Of a stretch of 35,044 nt of DNA, positions 32,538 to 35,044 are shown in pieces. The notes below the pieces were generated by a model. It was not told where the DNA came from, ran no database searches, and saw only the letters and a program-made list of their open reading frames with translations. Each line of letters begins with the position of its first letter. The first letter of the stretch is position 1. The position numbers and the translations under genes are program-made. The stretch is from Bacteroidales bacterium UBA6828. GTDB taxonomy: Bacteria > Bacteroidota > Bacteroidia > Bacteroidales > Paludibacteraceae. The stretch lies in contig DKEG01000005.1 in the NCBI GenBank assembly GCA_002452095.1, forward strand, positions 1-35,044, read 5' to 3'.

Positions 32538-33197
32538 ATGGAGGAAAAAGGATATGTATATATACTGACCAATCCGAGTTTTCGGGAGGATTGGGTGAAG
32601 ATTGGCAAGAGTGCACGCCCCGTAGATGTACGTTCCAAGGAACTGGACAATACCGCTGTGCCGTTGCCTTTTGAGATATATGCCACCATTCAGACGACCA
32701 AGTACGACTATGTGGAGAAATATATCCATAAGACCATTGACCGACTGACAGATTTGCGCATACGCCAAAACAGGGAGTTCTTCAATGTACAGCCGGCAGT
32801 TGCCTTGGATATATTCCGCGATATAGCCAACATGTTGGACGATGCCGTAATCACGGTATATAAGGACAACAAACCTATTGAGCAGCATACCGCCGAGAGC
32901 ACGGACGCTTCCAATGAAGAACAGGTACATACGCCCAAGCGCGGGCGATTCAAGTTCAGTATGGTGGGCATACAAATAGGCGAGATGATTACCTTTGTGC
33001 CTACAGGTGTACAAGTGAAAGTGGCAAGTGACGATACCATTGAGTATGAGGGACGCATCTACAAACTGTCACCTTTCGTAGGTACATTTATGCCCGAAGA
33101 CAAACGTACCCCATCAGGAGCATACCAAGGTGCCAAATACTTTTCATACAATGGAAGGATATTGGACGATATGCGCAGCGAGTTAGAGAATAAATAG
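32538..33197 (+). CDS. GIY-YIG domain protein (T5orf172/MUG113-like), 219 aa
   Basis: The N-terminus carries a GIY-YIG variant: GYVYILTN, then WVKIGKSARPVDVRSKEL, as in T5orf172/MUG113 nuclease-like domains (about residues 5-95). A linker (about 110-135) is followed by a C-terminal domain that ends EYEGRIYKLSPFVGTFM and TPSGAYQGAKYFSYNGRIL, like the small domain often paired with GIY-YIG in phage and restriction-related proteins (possibly DUF4357-like). It probably cuts or binds DNA; the target is unknown. It starts 10 bases after pepT and precedes gcvT by 26 bases, so it interrupts a usual gene pair and may have been acquired. Confidence 0.8.
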   Translation: MEEKGYVYILTNPSFREDWVKIGKSARPVDVRSKELDNTAVPLPFEIYATIQTTKYDYVEKYIHKTIDRLTDLRIRQNREFFNVQPAVALDIFRDIANMLDDAVITVYKDNKPIEQHTAESTDASNEEQVHTPKRGRFKFSMVGIQIGEMITFVPTGVQVKVASDDTIEYEGRIYKLSPFVGTFMPEDKRTPSGAYQGAKYFSYNGRILDDMRSELENK

Positions 33198-33223
33198 ACT
33201 ATAAACCATTAAATTACAATACA

Positions 33224-34294
33224 ATGTTAAAAGAAACACCTTTCACAGCGACCCATATTGCGTTGGGTGCGAAGATGGCAGAGTTTGCCGGTTTTAATAT
33301 GCCTATCCAGTACCCGACGGGTATCAATCAGGAACATATCATTGTCCGTACGGGCGTGGGCGTGTTTGATGTCAGCCACATGGGCGAGTTCTGGGTAAAG
33401 GGTGAACGCGCCCTTGATTTTTTGCAGTATATCACCACCAATGATGTTGCCAAACTGGCAGCGGGCAAGGCACAATACACTTGTATGCCCAATGGCAAAG
33501 GCGGTATTGTGGATGACCTGATTATCTACAAATACTCCACCACCAAATATCTGCTCGTGGTCAATGCCGGCAATATCGACAAAGACTGGGCTTGGGTGAA
33601 CAAGCAGAACACGTTTGGCGTCAGTCTGGAAAATGCCAGCGACCGCTATGGTCAGTTGGCGGTACAAGGACCGAAAGCCACCGAGTTGCTGCAACTGCTC
33701 ACCGATGCTGACCTCAGTGCCATTCCGTACTATTCATTCCGCGAATGGTCGTTTGCAGGTGTGCAGGGTGTTATTCTGAGCAATACGGGATACACTGGTG
33801 CCGGGGGATTTGAATTGTATTTCCCTAAAGAGTACGGCAAACAGATATGGGATGCCATCTTCGAGGTGGGTAAGCAGTTTGGGGTGGCTCCTATCGGATT
33901 GGGCGCACGTGACAGTCTGCGTCTCGAAAAATGGTACTGTCTTTACGGACACGATATCGACGACACCACATCGCCGTTGGAAGCAGGTCTCGGTTGGATT
34001 ACCAAGTTTGACGCCAAGGATTTCATCGACAAGGACTTCCTTCTCAAGCAAAAGGCAGAGGGAGTGAAACGCAAACTCGTTCACTTCGAGTGCCAAGAGC
34101 GTGCCATTCCGCGTAACGGCTATGAGATTTGCGATGCTGATGGCAATCAGATAGGTCACGTAACGAGCGGTATCATGCTTCCTACCACCAAGGTGGGTAT
34201 CGGTATGGGCTATGTGAAGACCGAGTTCGCCAAGAAAGAAAATATCATCTATATCAAGATTCGCGAGAAACTGATTCCGGCGAAAATTGTGTAA
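33224..34294 (+). CDS. gcvT: Aminomethyltransferase, glycine cleavage T protein, 356 aa
   Basis: GcvT releases ammonia and passes the methylene group from lipoylated GcvH to tetrahydrofolate in glycine breakdown. Family motifs are GVGVFDVSHMGEFWVKG, DDLIIYKYS, LAVQGPKA, SNTGYTGAGGFELYFP, GLGARDSLRLEKWYCLYGHDID and the late GHVTSGIMLPTTKVGIGMGYV. Length and start are standard for Bacteroidales. The other glycine cleavage genes (gcvH, gcvP) are not in the window. Confidence 0.96.
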   Translation: MLKETPFTATHIALGAKMAEFAGFNMPIQYPTGINQEHIIVRTGVGVFDVSHMGEFWVKGERALDFLQYITTNDVAKLAAGKAQYTCMPNGKGGIVDDLIIYKYSTTKYLLVVNAGNIDKDWAWVNKQNTFGVSLENASDRYGQLAVQGPKATELLQLLTDADLSAIPYYSFREWSFAGVQGVILSNTGYTGAGGFELYFPKEYGKQIWDAIFEVGKQFGVAPIGLGARDSLRLEKWYCLYGHDIDDTTSPLEAGLGWITKFDAKDFIDKDFLLKQKAEGVKRKLVHFECQERAIPRNGYEICDADGNQIGHVTSGIMLPTTKVGIGMGYVKTEFAKKENIIYIKIREKLIPAKIV

Positions 34295-34333
34295 TGATTG
34301 GACAATCTGATAATTTACAAATTTACAACAAAT

Positions 34334-34747
34334 ATGAAAAAAGCAATTAAAACCTGTCTGGCACTATGCCTGTGTGCCTTGACTATGGTGGCTTGCAATG
34401 GCAAGAATGGTGGCACCGATGTGGACAATGTCAACAAGGTGCAGAAATGGGCGGACGTAGAGAAGCAATACCCGATGTTGTCTGATTTCCCTGCGTATGA
34501 GTACGAAATGGAAAATGTGCAGTACAGCAACAGCCACGGATTGGAGCAGGTAACATTTTTCGACTACAAATGCGAGAAATCGTGTTACGACAACTACAAG
34601 AAAGCCATTGAGTCGTCAAAGTTTACCGGTAATGACTATGGCCCAAGTGCTAACTATAGTTTGAAGAAAGATGGTGCTACATTAGGGATTACGATGTCGT
34701 ATTCCGGTGGCAGTTTCAGTTGCCAGTACAGCAAAGATACTGACTGA
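34334..34747 (+). CDS. Lipoprotein, 137 aa, unknown function
   Basis: A lipoprotein signal ends LCALTMVACNGK (lipidated Cys about 20). The mature part is about 117 residues with a Cys pair (YKCEKSC) and ends in short strands rich in Ser, Tyr and Gly. I chose ATG 34334 because it starts the signal peptide; an upstream in-frame ATG at 34298 lacks one. It lies 39 bases after gcvT and ends before a good terminator. I recognise no family. Confidence 0.8.
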   Translation: MKKAIKTCLALCLCALTMVACNGKNGGTDVDNVNKVQKWADVEKQYPMLSDFPAYEYEMENVQYSNSHGLEQVTFFDYKCEKSCYDNYKKAIESSKFTGNDYGPSANYSLKKDGATLGITMSYSGGSFSCQYSKDTD

Positions 34748-34772
34748 TCGCTGTTTTTTCATTTAGTATTCT

Positions 34773-34806
34773 GAGGTTGTCCGCTTTTCGGGCAGCCTCT
34801 TTTTTG
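34773..34806 (+). terminator. Rho-independent terminator after the lipoprotein gene
   Basis: GAGGTTGTCCG pairs with CGGGCAGCCTC (one T-G pair), followed by seven T. It ends the plus-strand series. Confidence 0.9.
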
Positions 34807-34867
34807 TGCATTTTTCCCTGTGGCTTCTATGATCTTACCATATGGATAGTTAGTTGCTCCTTAAGAA

Positions 34868-35044
34868 TTAGATTGCATAGGGTATAATTGTATGTGGGGT
34901 ATCGAAATGGCGGCGTAGCATCTGCACAGAAAAGTCCAAAAGAGACTTGAGTTTCCTCATCATCTTCTTCAAATTCCATGCAGTAGCCGCCAGCATCGCA
35001 TTGATGGTCGACGAATCCTTGCCATGGAGATAGTTCTCCCGCAT
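34868..35044 (-). CDS. IS5-superfamily transposase, C-terminal part, cut by the window edge
   Basis: Reading minus from the window end, 58 residues run to a TAA at 34868-34870. The stretch ENYLHGKDSSTINAMLAAT followed by AWNLKKMMRKLK is typical of the C-terminal end of IS5/IS1182-like DDE transposases (the NYL-G-...-N-LLAA pattern). The catalytic residues and start lie outside the window. The element's right end should lie between the terminator at 34806 and 34868, but I see no certain terminal inverted repeat from one side alone. Confidence 0.75.
   Translation of the reverse strand: MRENYLHGKDSSTINAMLAATAWNLKKMMRKLKSLLDFSVQMLRRHFDTPHTIIPYAI

Overview
The window looks like chromosome from a Bacteroidetes bacterium of the order Bacteroidales. 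Promoters have the Bacteroides form (TTTG, about 20 bases, TAnnTTTG), genes lack strong Shine-Dalgarno sites, and lipoprotein signals are typical. Three type IX secretion (T9SS) genes are present: porU, porV and porT. The order FAH-like gene, porU, porV, ispF matches, from memory, the Porphyromonas gingivalis locus. Genus cannot be fixed from sequence alone.

Layout. (1) 58-4460, plus strand: methylmalonyl-CoA mutase large subunit with its terminator, a long intergenic region holding a repeat element and a probable structured RNA, two lipoproteins and two small membrane proteins (DUF4190, DUF2752). (2) 4541-11991, minus strand: FAH-like protein, PorU, PorV, IspF, DUF3256-like secreted protein, shikimate kinase, SufE. 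(3) 12300-14605, minus: EamA transporter and a DUF2851 protein, divergent from (4) 15006-17331, plus: acyl-CoA synthetase and a NrdG-type radical-SAM activase. (5) 17362-28105, minus: PanB, Rho, AroQ, TonB-receptor-like protein, PorT, beta-helix lipoprotein, RecQ. (6) 28398-34747, plus: 2-hydroxyacid dehydrogenase, a HaeIII-type restriction-modification pair, peptidase T, a GIY-YIG protein, GcvT and a lipoprotein. (7) The window ends in the C-terminus of an IS5-superfamily transposase.

How genes work together. PorU (sortase), PorV (shuttle) and PorT belong to one secretion machine. AroK and AroQ are shikimate-pathway steps, IspF is in the MEP pathway, PanB in pantothenate synthesis, SufE in Fe-S assembly. 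The restriction and methylation genes overlap by 10 bases and probably target GGCC; by eye I find only about seven GGCC sites in the 35 kb.

The least explained content is repeats. Nine intergenic spots carry short tandem arrays of about 11-bp period with differing unit sequences; three share a conserved flank and look like one dispersed element. A second family of 7-bp repeats fills gene borders and lies in frame inside recQ and aroQ. A third, G-rich palindromic type is translated inside rho (twice) and forms the C-terminus of the DUF2851 protein. A probable new structured RNA with mutually exclusive folds lies at about 2479-2689. No tRNA, rRNA or CRISPR array was seen.
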